DNA of 64,000 nt, from positions 1,240,001 to 1,304,000 of the forward strand of contig JAEUWY010000023.1 in assembly GCA_022059125.1 (NCBI GenBank), read 5' to 3'. This DNA comes from Corynespora cassiicola (Eukaryota > Ascomycota > Dothideomycetes > Pleosporales > Corynesporascaceae). Below, in pieces: positions 1 through 11,148 of this stretch (position 1 is the first letter of the stretch; each line of letters opens with the position of its first letter). The translations under genes were made by a program, and so were the position numbers. Under the pieces are notes generated by a model. It had not been told where the DNA came from, searched no databases, and saw only the letters and a program-made list of their open reading frames with translations.

Positions 1-264
1 TTGACCGGGGTCAAGGATTCGCAAAAGTCACTGAAATCAAAGGCATGGCAACGCTCTTACGGGGAATAGCTGAAGCAATTTGAATGGTGTGATTTGCATG
101 GAGACGTGTTCTGTGGTTATCGTGTACAATTCGCATCTTGAACCCCGACCAGACCCAGACATGCGATTCCCAAGATTCATCTTTTCCTCCTAGACTCCTT
201 GCAAGTCGGCTAACAGATCAAAAAACAAGCACATCCACATCATCATCGTCATCAATGGACAGAC

Positions 265-2183
265 TTAACCAAGCAGATCGCCCAATGCTCCACCAGGCTT
301 CGATCCTGAGCTTGGGGTCTGCGCCGCTGGTGTGCTTGTGCTAGAGGCCGGAGCACCCCAGAGGCCCTGGCTAGTCTTCTGCTTGGCCATGTCCGCCATG
401 GTAATCTTCTGCGTAGGCGTATTGCTTTTCTTGGGTGCCGCGCCAGAGAGCAGAGAGGCAAACGCATCGCCTCCCGCCTTCTTAGGGGCTGCCGACCCGA
501 TCTTGTTGCCCCCAATGCCTGGCGACATGACTGAAGGCGTGGAGCCAGCGGACTGGGGTGCAGTCGCTGCAGAGACAGAAGTGAAGTAGTTTGGCCCAGA
601 AGCTTGGTAGCCTGTGGGCTGAATAGGCTGGGTGGCGATGCTCGAGGCAGGGGTCGAAACAGGTGGCGAGGCCAAACTGCCCGTGGCGGGAGATGGAGTT
701 ACAGTCGAGAAAAGATCGTTCAGGTTGTTGTTCTGAGCGGCCGACTGAGGCTGTGGTGCCGCGAATTGGGTCGACGAGTTGATAGTGGAGGTCGAAGCCG
801 GGGGGGCAATGAAGGGCGCGGCGACTGGTTTGGCAAACGAAGAAGCAGCTGGGGCAGCTGGAGCAGGGGCTGGAGCAGCGGACTGGAAATCGTCGAAATC
901 ATCGTCGTCTCCAAAGTCGTTCGCTGGGGCAGATACAGGCTGCTTTCCGGCTGAGTTAGAGGTCGCAGCTGGCTCATCATCCCACGCAAGTAGATCGGGC
1001 ACAGGCTCCGGAGCCTTGGGCTTGGGTTCCTCCTTCTTGGGCTCTCTTCTAGCCTGGCTCGAAGACGACGGTGCAGGGTCCCGTCGCCGTGCCGCTGGTG
1101 CAGCATCTGCCTCGTCATACTCGTCGTATTCCTCGAAGCGATCTCGGCGGGCTTGTGTATCCGAGAAGCTGGATTCCTGGCCTCCAAACCCACCACCATC
1201 TCCATATACGGCCCCGCTGTAGCTGCCAAAGTTGGCTTGTTCGCTTCCAAATCCTCCGTAGCGGCCGCCGCTGCCACCAGAGAAGCCTCCGCTGCCCGAG
1301 AAACCACCCATGCCCGCACCACCCTCGACACCTCCGAATTTGTTGCGGTTCGCTCGCGCCTTCTTTCGCTCGGCCCGTATGCGGTCGACATCACTCAGGA
1401 GCTCAGCAAGCTCCTTGGCACGGTTTCGTACGTTGATACCCTGGTCCTTTCCGTTCTGATCGATGAAGTGGAATTGCCTGAGCATCTTGAGGAGGGACAC
1501 ATGAGAGCGCGCATCGTCGATGACCCGTTCAGAGCCGTTCTTGATCAGGAACTCGAGCAATTGTAGAGCCTGCAAGGGTTAGCGTCGCATAGTCTGAGAT
1601 GGGACTGCGTGTACCTTGTAAATCTGCCGCCACTCTTCTGCCGACTTTTCTGTAAACCGCTTGTAGATCATGGGCATGATCTCGTTCAGCAGTTGACTGG
1701 CTAGGTTAGCAGCAGCACTCGAGACCGCGCCTTTCCGCCACCTCGAGACGACCAGAAGGATGGCACCAGTTCCAGACAAGCACGGCGGCATGCCTGAACC
1801 CAAAGCGACCCAGTACATCTGTAGTTTTGGACATGGCTCTCGGAGGCTGGCGGAGGGTGGGACAGGGAAAGGATACGCACTAGTTAAAGGTACCGCTGGC
1901 GATTTCCTGCATGAGGGTCGAAGAAGCACCTGGGCGCAATTAGCAGAGATGGTGCAGACGGGCAAGAACACTCACCCCACGGCTCATTGTTGGTGGCCTC
2001 GCGCACCTTGGACTCCATCTCGGTGTAGTTCATGACGGCTGTGTGGGCGCATTAGCATTTGGGCAGCGACAGCGGCGAGCGCGACTGGGAGAACAACGTA
2101 CCATTTTGGACCTTGCGAACGCTGGCCTTGACGTCGTAGAGGGTGAGGTTGCTCACCTGGTCCTTGAGCTGGTTCCAGTCCAT
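265..2183 (-). CDS. ENT3: Ent3-type epsin (ENTH-domain clathrin adaptor)
   Basis: Five exons, complement(265..1569, 1615..1696, 1881..1929, 1976..2038, 2102..2183), 526 aa, all junctions GT-AG and in frame. Residues about 10-150 form an ENTH domain, starting MDWNQLKDQVSNLTLYD and carrying the WGASSTLMQEIA and FNEIMP/IYKRF-type helices that bind phosphoinositides in this family. The rest is a disordered Gly/Ser then Pro/Ala/Gln-rich tail. An acidic-phenylalanine motif (DDDFDDFQS, near residue 310) matches the gamma-ear/GGA-binding motif of yeast Ent3, so the expected role is clathrin traffic between trans-Golgi and endosome rather than plasma membrane. The ATG at 2183 begins the conserved first helix. 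The third intron (1697-1880) is long at 184 bases. Divergent from the cyclophilin gene. The Ent3 rather than Ent1/2 assignment rests on the N-terminus and the DFxDF motif. Confidence 0.9.
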
Positions 2184-3184
2184 TGTGGCGGGGGGGCGGG
2201 GTGCGTGGCCGGTGTCAAGGTTGCGATGTGTGAGGTGCTGAAGTGGCAGCTTAGTATGCAGCCCGGCTTGGAAGGTAAGGTTGCAACGATGGCCGTCAGG
2301 GCGCCCTGCCGAGCAGCACGTGTCCACGGGTGTTGGGACGGGAGACAAGACAAGTGACAGCTCCGCGAGAAGCCAGATCGCACTGGACAGCGTGCACTCG
2401 CTTGATGCTCACGGCCGTCTATCTTGCATCGTAGCCTTGACTGACCCTCGGTCGGCGTCGGGACTGCACGTGACTTTGTGCGCTTGGGCCACCTTTCACG
2501 AGCGCCGGCTGAGACAGCCACTGGGCAGCGGTTCCAGCCTCTAGAAGTTCATGGCAGTGGGAAGCAGGGCTGGAAGCAAGGAGGAGTGCATGATGGCCAG
2601 CTTCTCCCCCCTCTCGGCGGCAGGAATCGAGCCGGGTCGCTGCTCGGGGCTGCATCATGGTCGCGGAGCAGCAGCTCGCAGGCCCGAAGCGGAACGGCGC
2701 TAGGACAGGGAGGTCGAGCTCCAGATCTGAGCTCTGGAGGCAAAATTTAACTGTCTCCCTCTCCATCAATCAATCCCATCAGCCGCCTGCCATCCCATCA
2801 ATTGTACCATAGCATTCTCCTTCGTAACTTGTATTGCATAGCTGCCCAACGTCCGCTTTCTTGCCCCCCCCAATTGCCACCCAGGCCGCATACCTTTGTC
2901 TCTGCCCTCGCCCCAGCACCTCCGAACGGTAAGAGAGCAACCCGTCCCCCCAGTTCCCCAGCCCCCTCCCCCAGCTCCCCAGCCGCCCCCGTCATGGCCG
3001 CCGTGTGGCCGCGCGCAGCTCCCTGTGCATGGGGGATGCGCTCTGCATGCGTGCGGTCGAGGCTTGCGGGCTGGCGGGCGGCGAGAGAAGCAGGTCCACT
3101 CGCGCATTTCACCGCCAAGCTTGGTCTGACGGCATGCTGGACTCGCGGACTGGCCGGCGCTAACGCTTCACAGCCCACCCCGCG
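2184..3184. promoter_or_regulatory. Divergent intergenic region, epsin/cyclophilin
   Basis: About 1 kb between two divergent genes. Pyrimidine-rich stretches (CCCC/CTCC tracts near 2860-3000) precede the cyclophilin start. No TATA box or named element was recognised, and the short overlapping frames have no coding character. Confidence 0.5.
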
Positions 3185-3666
3185 ATGCTGCCCCACCTTA
3201 AGAGTTCTTCTGCCCTCCTCTCGACCTTCCGTTCTACAACAAACACCTCTCTCCGTGCCCCCATCAACAAGCGCTTCTTCACTCCATCAGCCGCAAACAT
3301 GGTCATCAAGACTTACTTCGATCTCTCCTGGTACGGCCCCGAGGTCCAGGTCGACGACAAGGGCAACGTCACGTCGACTAACCCCACCCCTAAGGGTAAG
3401 CTGCTGTTCCCCTCGCGCCCCTCCCTCTCACGCTGTCCGCTGCTCTCAGCTCCATCCCCCCCGCGCCGTGAGGCGCCGCCCTTCCATCGCGCTGCCCGCG
3501 CCCCAGGCCTGCCCAGTCAATTGCTAACGCCGTGCGCCGTGTAGCCCAGACCGGCCGCGTCAACTTCGAGCTCTTCGACGATGTCGTCCCCAAGACGGCC
3601 GAGAACTTCCGCGCCCTCTGCACTGGCGAGAAGGGCTTCGGCTACTCTGGCTCCAAGTTCCACCGT

Positions 3667-3699
<33 letters not shown>

Positions 3700-4125
3700 T
3701 TCACCCGCGGCAACGTGAGCTCCCCTCCCCCCGTGTGCACTGACACGGCCATGCGCTGACACGCCGCAGGGCACCGGTGGCAAGTCCATCTACGGCGAGA
3801 AGTTTATCGACGAGAACTTCAAGCTCAAGCACTCCAAGCCCTTCCTCCTGTCCATGGCCAACGCCGGCCCCAACACGTTAGTACCCCGCGCCTGCCGCAC
3901 GTCATGGCTCCCTGACTGACCGCACCCAGCAACGGCTCGCAGTTCTTCGTCACCACCGTCGTCACCTCGTGGCTCGACGGCAAGCACGTCGTCTTCGGCC
4001 AGGTTCCCGACGGTGACGTTGAGTCGTACAAGGTTGTCCGCGCCATCGAGGCCTGCGGCAGCAACTCTGGCGCCATCAAGTACAAGGAGCAGTCGCCCAC
4101 CATCACTGGCGCCGGCCAGGCATAG
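3185..4125 (+). CDS. Cyclophilin peptidyl-prolyl isomerase, mitochondrial/cytosolic
   Basis: Four exons, 3185..3395, 3545..3714, 3770..3876, 3930..4125, 227 aa, introns in frame with GT-AG ends. Catalyses cis-trans isomerisation of prolyl bonds and is the usual cyclosporin A target. The core has [15 protein letters not shown] with the catalytic Arg and Phe, [14 protein letters not shown], and [10 protein letters not shown] with the Trp needed for cyclosporin binding. The first ATG (3185) adds 38 residues rich in Ser/Thr/Arg, like a mitochondrial presequence. A second in-frame ATG at 3299 gives a 189-residue protein, so one gene probably makes mitochondrial and cytosolic forms, as known for the Neurospora cyclophilin. 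An insert [17 protein letters not shown] near the start of the domain is longer than in human CypA. The first intron (149 bases) splits this N-terminal segment from the core. Confidence 0.93.
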
Positions 4126-4835
4126 ATGACGACGTGATGTGTATGATGAACTGAGGCGGACGACGTGTGGTCTTTTTGGGCGGCATCGCCCTGCTCCAAG
4201 AGGGGCGGGCGGGCGCCGCAAAAGTTCGGGTCCTCATTCAGTAGCAATCAATGACAAGCGAGTTACTGACTGCCATGCCTTTGCCTGCCGTGCCCGTGAT
4301 GAGAGCGCCACCCGACGATTGACGGCCGGGTGGCATGCGCGCGCGAATGGGGAGCAAATTTTCGCCCAGAAGGAGGGGCAGGCGCAAGCTCCAGCAGCCC
4401 TCGCGCCCCTCGCGCCCCCCAGCAGCGCACCAGCCCACCCCCACCCCACCTCAGGTTGCGCAGCTCAACAACAACCCCGCACTATATCCGAAAGCGTCAT
4501 ACCCACCACCACCCGCCCACCAGCCCGAGCCCACCAACCAGCCGCACCACCACTGCCCGCCGCCTGCTCCTGCGAAGACGCCAGCCGGGGCGACTGATTG
4601 CGTGCTGCCGCCCTCGGCCCGGCCGTCGCTTGTCGTCTGGCAGGGCGCGTGCTTGTCAGTAGATATCGCCTGGCGCGACCGCTCTACTCCCTTATGTAAC
4701 CAGCTCGACCTGATGATGTAGCCATCAATTGAACCCTCCTCCCTCTCTTTTCTTTCCAGTCTGTCCTCGCCTTTTCCTTCTTCCGCCCTATCTCAGCCTC
4801 TCAGCTCGCCGTTGCTTTTCCTTGCCGCCCACACC
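4126..4835. other. Intergenic region, cyclophilin to PLP enzyme
   Basis: 710 bases in tandem orientation. The distal half is very C-rich (poly-Pro-like CCACC tracts at 4400-4560) and ends in a CT-rich tract at 4730-4800 just before the PLP-enzyme ATG, a common fungal core promoter texture. No conserved coding frame seen. Confidence 0.4.
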
Positions 4836-6158
4836 ATGGCCCCCAATGCCCTGTCCGTGGCCACTCACGCCATCCACGCCGACGACTACATAAACATAGT
4901 CACCGATGTCGCGCCCCCGATCCACACCGCCACCACCTTCCGCTACCCGCGCGACCCCTCGAAGCTGCAACCCACCCCCATTGAGGGCGGCGAGTCTGTC
5001 GGCCTGCAAACTCCCCTCGTCTACTCGCGCCTCGCCTCCGCAAACATCAACCGCCTGGAGGCCATCCTCGCACCATTGATCTATTCGGACATCCCCGACG
5101 CGGACCTCGAGGGATTGGCCAACCATGTTGTCACCTACAGCAGCGGCCTGAGTGCCTTCCATGCGCTGCTCGTCAATGTGGTGCCCAGGGTGGTCGCCAT
5201 CTCGGGGGGTTACCATGGCTGCCATGGAGTCTTGGGGCTGCACCAGAAGATGCACGGCGTCAAGCTGGTAGACCTGCACGCCGATGACGCCACCTGGGAT
5301 GCTGCAGGGCTCGGAAAGGGCGACATTGTGCACCTGGAAACCCCGCTGAATCCCACAGGCGAGGCTTTTGAGATCAAAAAGTATGCGAACCGCGCACACA
5401 AGCGCGGGGCCTTCTTGAGCGTTGACGCCACCTTTGGCCCCCCTGGCCTTCAGAACCCATTCCTCTGGGGCGCAGACATTGTCATGCATTCGGGGACAAA
5501 GTATATTGGTGGCCACAGCGACATGTTGTGCGGCGTGCTCGCAACAAGGCCAGACGCCGAGGGCCGCAAGCAAGCGAAGGTGCTGCGCGATGAGCGCATC
5601 TATTTGGGAAGTGTGCTGGGCAGCTTGGAAGGGTGGCTGGGCGTGCGGAGTCTACGAACCCTTGAGCTGCGTGTGCAGCGACAGTCGAGCAATGCCGAGG
5701 CGTTGGTCTCCTGGTTGGACAAGGCTTCCAAGGGCCAGGGCGAGGACGGAGAAGTCGTCAAGAAGGTCGTGTCCAAGGTCACGCATGCGTCCCTCCAGAC
5801 AGAGGACTTTGGTTGGCTCAAGAAGCAAATGCCCAATGGTTTCGGTCCCGTGTTTTCCATTTATACCCATGAGACGGTGCAGGCGAGAAATTTGCCCTCA
5901 TCGCTAAGGCTGTTCCATCATGCAACAAGCTTGGGCGGCGTCGAGAGCTTGATCGAGTGGCGGCGTATGAGTGACACTGATGTAGACGACAAGCTGCTTA
6001 GGGTTAGCATAGGAGTGGAAAACTGGGAGGATCTGAAAGAAGATTTGTTGCACGCATTTAGGGTTTTGGCAGAGGGCGTGCCAGAAACGAAGGAGGGGAG
6101 GTCGGATGTGCAAACGGGCGGAGAAGCAGCCAAGGGTGCTGTCAATGGTGCTGTATAG
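4836..6158 (+). CDS. Cys/Met-metabolism PLP enzyme, cystathionine gamma-synthase/lyase-like
   Basis: Single exon, 440 aa. Member of the fold-type I Cys/Met metabolism PLP family that makes or cleaves C-S bonds in transsulfuration. The Schiff-base lysine is Lys222 in HSGTKYIGGHSD. The Asp that contacts the pyridine nitrogen is in LSVDATFGPPGLQNP, and SSGLSAFHALL matches the PLP phosphate-binding turn. LETPLNPTGE and the C-terminal LLRVSIGVENWEDLKEDL are also family hallmarks. It looks closest to the poorly characterised yeast YHR112C type rather than classic Str2/Str3, so the substrate is uncertain. The start at 4836 lies in a strong context (CACCATGG); an upstream in-frame TTG at 4812 is not a likely start. 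Convergent with the proline dehydrogenase gene. Confidence 0.9.
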   Translation: MAPNALSVATHAIHADDYINIVTDVAPPIHTATTFRYPRDPSKLQPTPIEGGESVGLQTPLVYSRLASANINRLEAILAPLIYSDIPDADLEGLANHVVTYSSGLSAFHALLVNVVPRVVAISGGYHGCHGVLGLHQKMHGVKLVDLHADDATWDAAGLGKGDIVHLETPLNPTGEAFEIKKYANRAHKRGAFLSVDATFGPPGLQNPFLWGADIVMHSGTKYIGGHSDMLCGVLATRPDAEGRKQAKVLRDERIYLGSVLGSLEGWLGVRSLRTLELRVQRQSSNAEALVSWLDKASKGQGEDGEVVKKVVSKVTHASLQTEDFGWLKKQMPNGFGPVFSIYTHETVQARNLPSSLRLFHHATSLGGVESLIEWRRMSDTDVDDKLLRVSIGVENWEDLKEDLLHAFRVLAEGVPETKEGRSDVQTGGEAAKGAVNGAV

Positions 6159-6648
6159 AAAGCTCGCAGGCTCATGTACTTGACACTGTATATATTGGAT
6201 AGACACCACTTCAAGAACAATCCATAGATTTAGACACTGCACAGCGTTTTGGGGGGAAAAAATCGATGGATAATTGCACTGTATTTCGAGCTATTTCGAG
6301 TATGTCCTGGACTGGCCATCCCAGTACCAAGTGGCCGTGTTTCTCATCAAAGTCATGCCATGACCATCATGCACCCTCTCCTCTAGATGGGTAGTCTCAC
6401 GATGCCCCCCACCCCTTGAATGCCGCTAAAAAAATAATCCCCGAGCAAAAGGCAAACACATAACTACCGGGCCCCACTGAGCCGGCTAACCCTGGTATGT
6501 AGTAAACGACCCGACCGACCCACAACGCCAATATGCACCGCAACAATGGGAAATCGCTAACTCAAGGGACATGGGGAAGATGCAACAAGAAAAAGAAAGA
6601 GAGAAGAGGAAAAGGAAAGGTATCAGACACGTTGGCCTCTACGCCCCT
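6159..6648. other. Convergent 3' region
   Basis: 490 bases between two stop codons facing each other. It should hold both 3' UTRs and poly(A) sites (A-rich runs at 6256-6264 and 6577-6605 on +). No gene seen. Confidence 0.4.
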
Positions 6649-8143
6649 CTAGGCGAGCCCAACAGTAGCCTTGACGCGCCTCCACAACTCGGTACCCATG
6701 GCACGCCTGGTATCTCCCGTGCGCAGGGCGGCCTCTTTGTTCTCACTGGCCCGGCGCAGCAAGAAGTTGAGGCACTCGGATGTGGTACCCCAGGTCATGC
6801 ACTTGACGACCTTGGCCTGGGTGTCCGCCTGCTTGCCCGGATCCTGGACGAGCTGCTGGGAGATCTCGTCTGCCATGCCGAGCAGCTGGGCGTAGGCGAG
6901 GCGAGGCAGGGCCTCGGGGGGCGAGTGCAAGAGCTGGTTGGCGCGGATGCGCTGGGCCTTCTTGACCGAGTCGGCGTTGTGCGTCGCGAGCACGACGTTG
7001 ACGGCGGGGAAGGGCGTGTCGGGGCCTGGCGCGGGGACTGTGGGCGTCCACTTGCGTTCGAGGACCGCCTCGGCCATGGCGTCGTAGTTGGCGTCGGTGC
7101 CCTCCTTTGTCTCCCAGATGAGCTCGCGGGGCTCCGAGGCCAGGTATGCGCCGCGGACGAGCTTGACGCCGGCGATGAAGCCTTGCTCCTGTGCCTGGGC
7201 GAGGTGCGCGGCGAGGCGCTTGGAGATGTCCTTGAGGTAGCACTGGTAGGTTGTGTAGACGGTGGCGCGGCCGCGCTCCGGCGTGTTGTATTGCTTCTGG
7301 AGCTCCATGGTCCAGGCCTCGAGGCCGGGGTTCGTGACTTCTTCTTCCGCACCAGGCAGTAGGCATACGTTCTTTGCGGCAGCGGCGTCGCAGGCGGCGA
7401 TTATGGCAGACCACATCTCGGGAGTGGCAGACTGCTGGTTCTTGAGCAAGTGGAGGGCATGGCGGCCGAGTCCAGACCATCTGATGGATTGTTAGCAACA
7501 TGTTTGTCTTTGGCGGACACTTCAGGGATACTCACTTGAGCCCGATGAAGTCGCCATCTTTGGCCATCTCGATGCTCTGGAGCATACCCTTGCGCCACAC
7601 TTCAATCTCTCTGGCAGTCTCTTCGGCCGTGGGCGTAGTTCCACCAAGCACTTCCAGGGCGTACTCCAGGATGATGCCGTCATAGCCCAAGAGCTGTCGG
7701 AGGGTGTTGGTAGTGGTGACGACTTCGTTCTTGTTCTCACCCACGCAGAACTGGGCGTAGAAGGTCGACTTGAGAAGTCTGGAGAGGACAGGGTTCCTCT
7801 CCACATTCATCAAATAGGACTTGGACTCTAGCATGCGTCGCAGAATGCCGAAGCAGAGAGCGAGCAATGCCGGTGAGGACGACATCAGGGTGATGAGATA
7901 GGAACGCAGCACCGAGCTGGTCGGGAGGCGGGCAAGAGTAGTTGAGGAGCTGGCTGGCCGTGTGGGAAGCGTGTTCTGGAGCAGCTGGGGCGTGACGGGT
8001 CCAGTGGTGGGGACCGAGACATGGCGGCGAGAACTCGAGTGCACAAATCGGGGAGTCTGAGAAAGTGCACGGTAGGGCGAGTTGAGGGCAAAGGCCTCGA
8101 GGCGCCGGACGTGCTGCATACGGGGTCGAATGTGTTGGCGCAT
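6649..8143 (-). CDS. PUT1: Proline dehydrogenase, mitochondrial
   Basis: Two exons, complement(6649..7480, 7536..8143), 479 aa. FAD enzyme of the inner mitochondrial membrane that oxidises proline to pyrroline-5-carboxylate, the first step of proline use as nitrogen or carbon source. The start at 8143 gives an Arg/His-rich presequence (MRQHIRPRMQHVRRLEAF) suited to import. PRODH barrel motifs include FIGLKWSGLGRHAL across the splice junction, KLVRGAYLASEP, LATHNADS and a C-terminal CLNFLLRRASENKEA segment carrying the paired Arg typical of the substrate site. The upstream GTG at 8272 in the same frame is not needed. Put1/prnD family members are normally induced by proline through a Zn-cluster activator, but I could not define an operator here. 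Confidence 0.93.
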
Positions 8144-11100
8144 GGTGGTGGTGATTTTGGTGGTGATGGCGGCGGCGGAATTGATGTTGGACTTCCCAGT
8201 TGGGCGAGGGCGTGGGATTGGATTTGTGGTGTGGTTCAAGTTGGTGGCTCCGGATCGCCAGGCTTTGCCCACACAAGATCAGGGTACGGTGCGAAAGGTC
8301 CAATCTGTTGCCACTGGTGCTTTGGAAACGTCCCTGGCGCAGATTTATATCCAAGTCACGCGCCAGGGACGCCGTGAATGCTCCATGGCTCTGCGACGTG
8401 GGCTCGGCTTCCGTCGGCATGCACCTCGCAGCCCCCAGAATCGCACCAGAGGGCCTGCACCGGGGCCTGCCACCGGGCCCCGTGCAATTGCGGCGCCCTG
8501 ATTCGCCAATCCCACGAGCATCTGCCTTGCTGGGCCCATGGCATCATTTGAGGGGTCGTCGATTGGCATTGATCGTTGCTACGTTTTGGCGGGTGAATTG
8601 CGGAGAGAACGTGGAACAGCGTGGAACGCGCCGAGCCTGGCCTTCGGGCGCATTCCTGGCGGCCACCTGACTCCCGCCTGCGGCCTCTCCCACGCGGGCC
8701 CAGCAGGGACACGCCAGCCAGCCCGCCATGTCCGGAGCAGCCCTTCATCATCGTGACCATGTCTCGGCACCTACACCGCAGCTCCACATTCGGCTCGAGC
8801 ATCCCCCAGCAGAGCGAGGCCCAATGGCGTTAGCCCTTGTTGTGCACGGGCCTCATCCCGACCACGTCCAGACCACGCCCCTGCTCTGAACCGAATGTAC
8901 CCAGCCGCCACTGTTTTTATTCCAACAACACTTCTACGCTTTTTTGCCTTTGCCATGACAGGTCGAATCTCCACTCAACATGTCCGTCGTGTCGCTTGGT
9001 CCGACATCGGCGGTCAAAAATCTGGAGAATGGTGAGATGGGGTTCCTGAACGCCGACGATATGCGAGCCGCCCATGGAAATCAGGGGCTCAGACTGGAAG
9101 CACTCGTGCTCCATGTTTAATCATAGTGGAGAGGCTGCTCGGCTTCACCACTTCGATCCCCGGCTGGCTACCTATTCGGGCAGCGATATAGCGCTGCCAT
9201 CGTCTTCCTCGTCGCCAAGCGCCATCGCCAGGCCTTGGTCTGTGGCACCATCACCTTGTCGAGTACCCGGAACTATGCTGACCTCCCCGTCGTCGGCAGT
9301 GCTGCGGCTACCATGATCAGCTCGCCGTACTGACGATTAAACTTGTTATCGCTCCTTCTTCGGTACTCCACATCTCATCGTCGGGGACGGTGATCCGTAA
9401 CCAGATTGGATGTGAGGCTGTCATTCCGCCTGCCTATCTGCAAATTCTTTGCGTCTTCTGCTTGTTAATATCGGTTGCTCCGCGGCCACGGTGGGACTGC
9501 GCCCATCTTCCCGCCCGCCCTCTCAACCACTCATTCGTTTTTTTATCCCCAGGACGTCAGGTCATTCTACTGACCGCCCATCTCGTTTCCAACCGTTTGG
9601 AGCGTTCTCCATCCTTCATTCTTGGGAGAGGGGGCAATTTGTCTACTTCACGCGGCTCGCTAGCCCAAACGTCCCTGGACATCGTTGTCCTGCTACAAAC
9701 AGTGTTCAAACTGCCCTATGTTCTCGTCCGTTGCCCGCATAGGACATGGGAACAAAGAAGCTTGCAGGGATGAGTATCATATGAGGCATTCGGTTGGCTT
9801 CTCGGTGGTTTACGTATTTTCAAACCAAGTAGGACTGGCATTGTATAGAAACGCGCATTGGAAATCACCAGCATTCCCCGCATTGCGCTTTCCACCCCAT
9901 TCCCTCGTAAAATAAACCTTTAGGGATCTACCTGAAAGAATCCTGAAGAACATCTTACCCTTCATGAGCCAATCGCGATCTCGAGTAGCTAAATACTTTG
10001 ATCGCTTATTAATATGATGACCCCTCTAACATTGCCCTCCACCACAATTAGTAAATGAGAATATGTCTTCAAAGCTAGAAAATGTCCTAAATCAGTACAA
10101 GGGAGATACTCTGGGTTGTTTTTCTCTCGGAAAATCACGGTGAATATACAAAGCTAGTGAGAGCACGGCCATATCCGGTGGCACTCGATGCAAACTAGAG
10201 TCAATTACATAATATGCCACGCGGTTTGTATAGAGGCTCCATAAATCCCACATGGACCCTATCCTAATGCTCTGAAATCAAATTCAAAGGACTTGTCATA
10301 TTTCCATGGCTTAGGCGACTTTTCTCTGACATTTGATCCGTTCGGGTATTAATTGTATAGAGAACAGACCACAAATCACTTAAAACCTCAGCACTAAATT
10401 GAAAACACATACTGCCCCAGATTTGAAACTGTCACATTGAATAGCTGAGGTTTTCGTTTGATTTTGGAATACTTGCTGTCGCACCCGTTAGAGCAGGGAA
10501 ACGATACTAGGTACTTATCACGATTATAACACGTGCTCTCTGTATATTCTAATTATATGTAAAGTTTACAAAATTTAGTCTATTCATTAGTAAAATATTA
10601 CAAAGTTTTCTTGGCCAAGTAGTAAGGCATCGCACTTGTGCTCATACTTCCTGCGATACATGCGAAAATCGAGAGTTCAATTATCTCAGGGGAGCATTGT
10701 TTGTATTCAATGCTTCAGATTAGGTCAACTCGGTTGCCATCTTCAATCAAGACCTGGCTGTTCTTTTTTTATTTGTTTCTTTCCTCGTTTTCATTGGAGT
10801 ACATCGCTGACGGGAGCCATAATCAGCTTGAAAAACGTATATAATACAATGCGTGACTTCATTCAACCATCTATCGCCTTCACTCCGATAAGGCACAATA
10901 ATTGTATATTTCCGAAAAGCTCCATGTGAATGAATTACAAATCGACACTTGCGGAAATACTCAAGTACGTAAATCACCATCGCTAGGAGTTTGTTATAAA
11001 ATAAGTTCAGACGACCGTAGCGGACACAATTCCGACCTTAAGTTTTTTTTTGGTCCCTACGAGCCACTGCAGGACTACATACAAACCTTGCTATATCCCG

Positions 11101-11148
11101 CATCACATTTTCACCACAAAAATTCAGCAACAGGATTAGAAGCAAAAC
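8144..11148. other. Gene-poor stretch, GC-normal then AT-rich
   Basis: Three kilobases without a convincing protein gene. 8144-9900 is GC-normal and overlapping frames there lack domains. From about 9930 base composition shifts to AT-rich with many TA dinucleotides and continues to about 12430. It contains a degraded tRNA-like element (10605-10695), described separately. No terminal repeats or transposase-like frame was found by eye. Confidence 0.4.
10605..10695 (+). pseudogene. Decayed class II tRNA-like sequence
   Basis: A box-like TGGCCAAGTAGTAAGG (10612-10627), an intact 5-bp anticodon stem (10630-10634 with 10652-10656) enclosing 17 bases, a long variable region, and a T-arm-like GAGAGTTCAATTATCTC (10671-10687). 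Compared with the consensus A and B boxes, the differences are mostly G-to-A (CGAG to CAAG, GTGG to GTAG, TTCGA to TTCAA), as expected from C-to-T damage on the other strand. The 5' flank GTTTTCT pairs only by wobble with GGGGAGC. The long variable region suggests Leu or Ser; the anticodon cannot be assigned because the loop probably held an intron. Confidence 0.35.
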
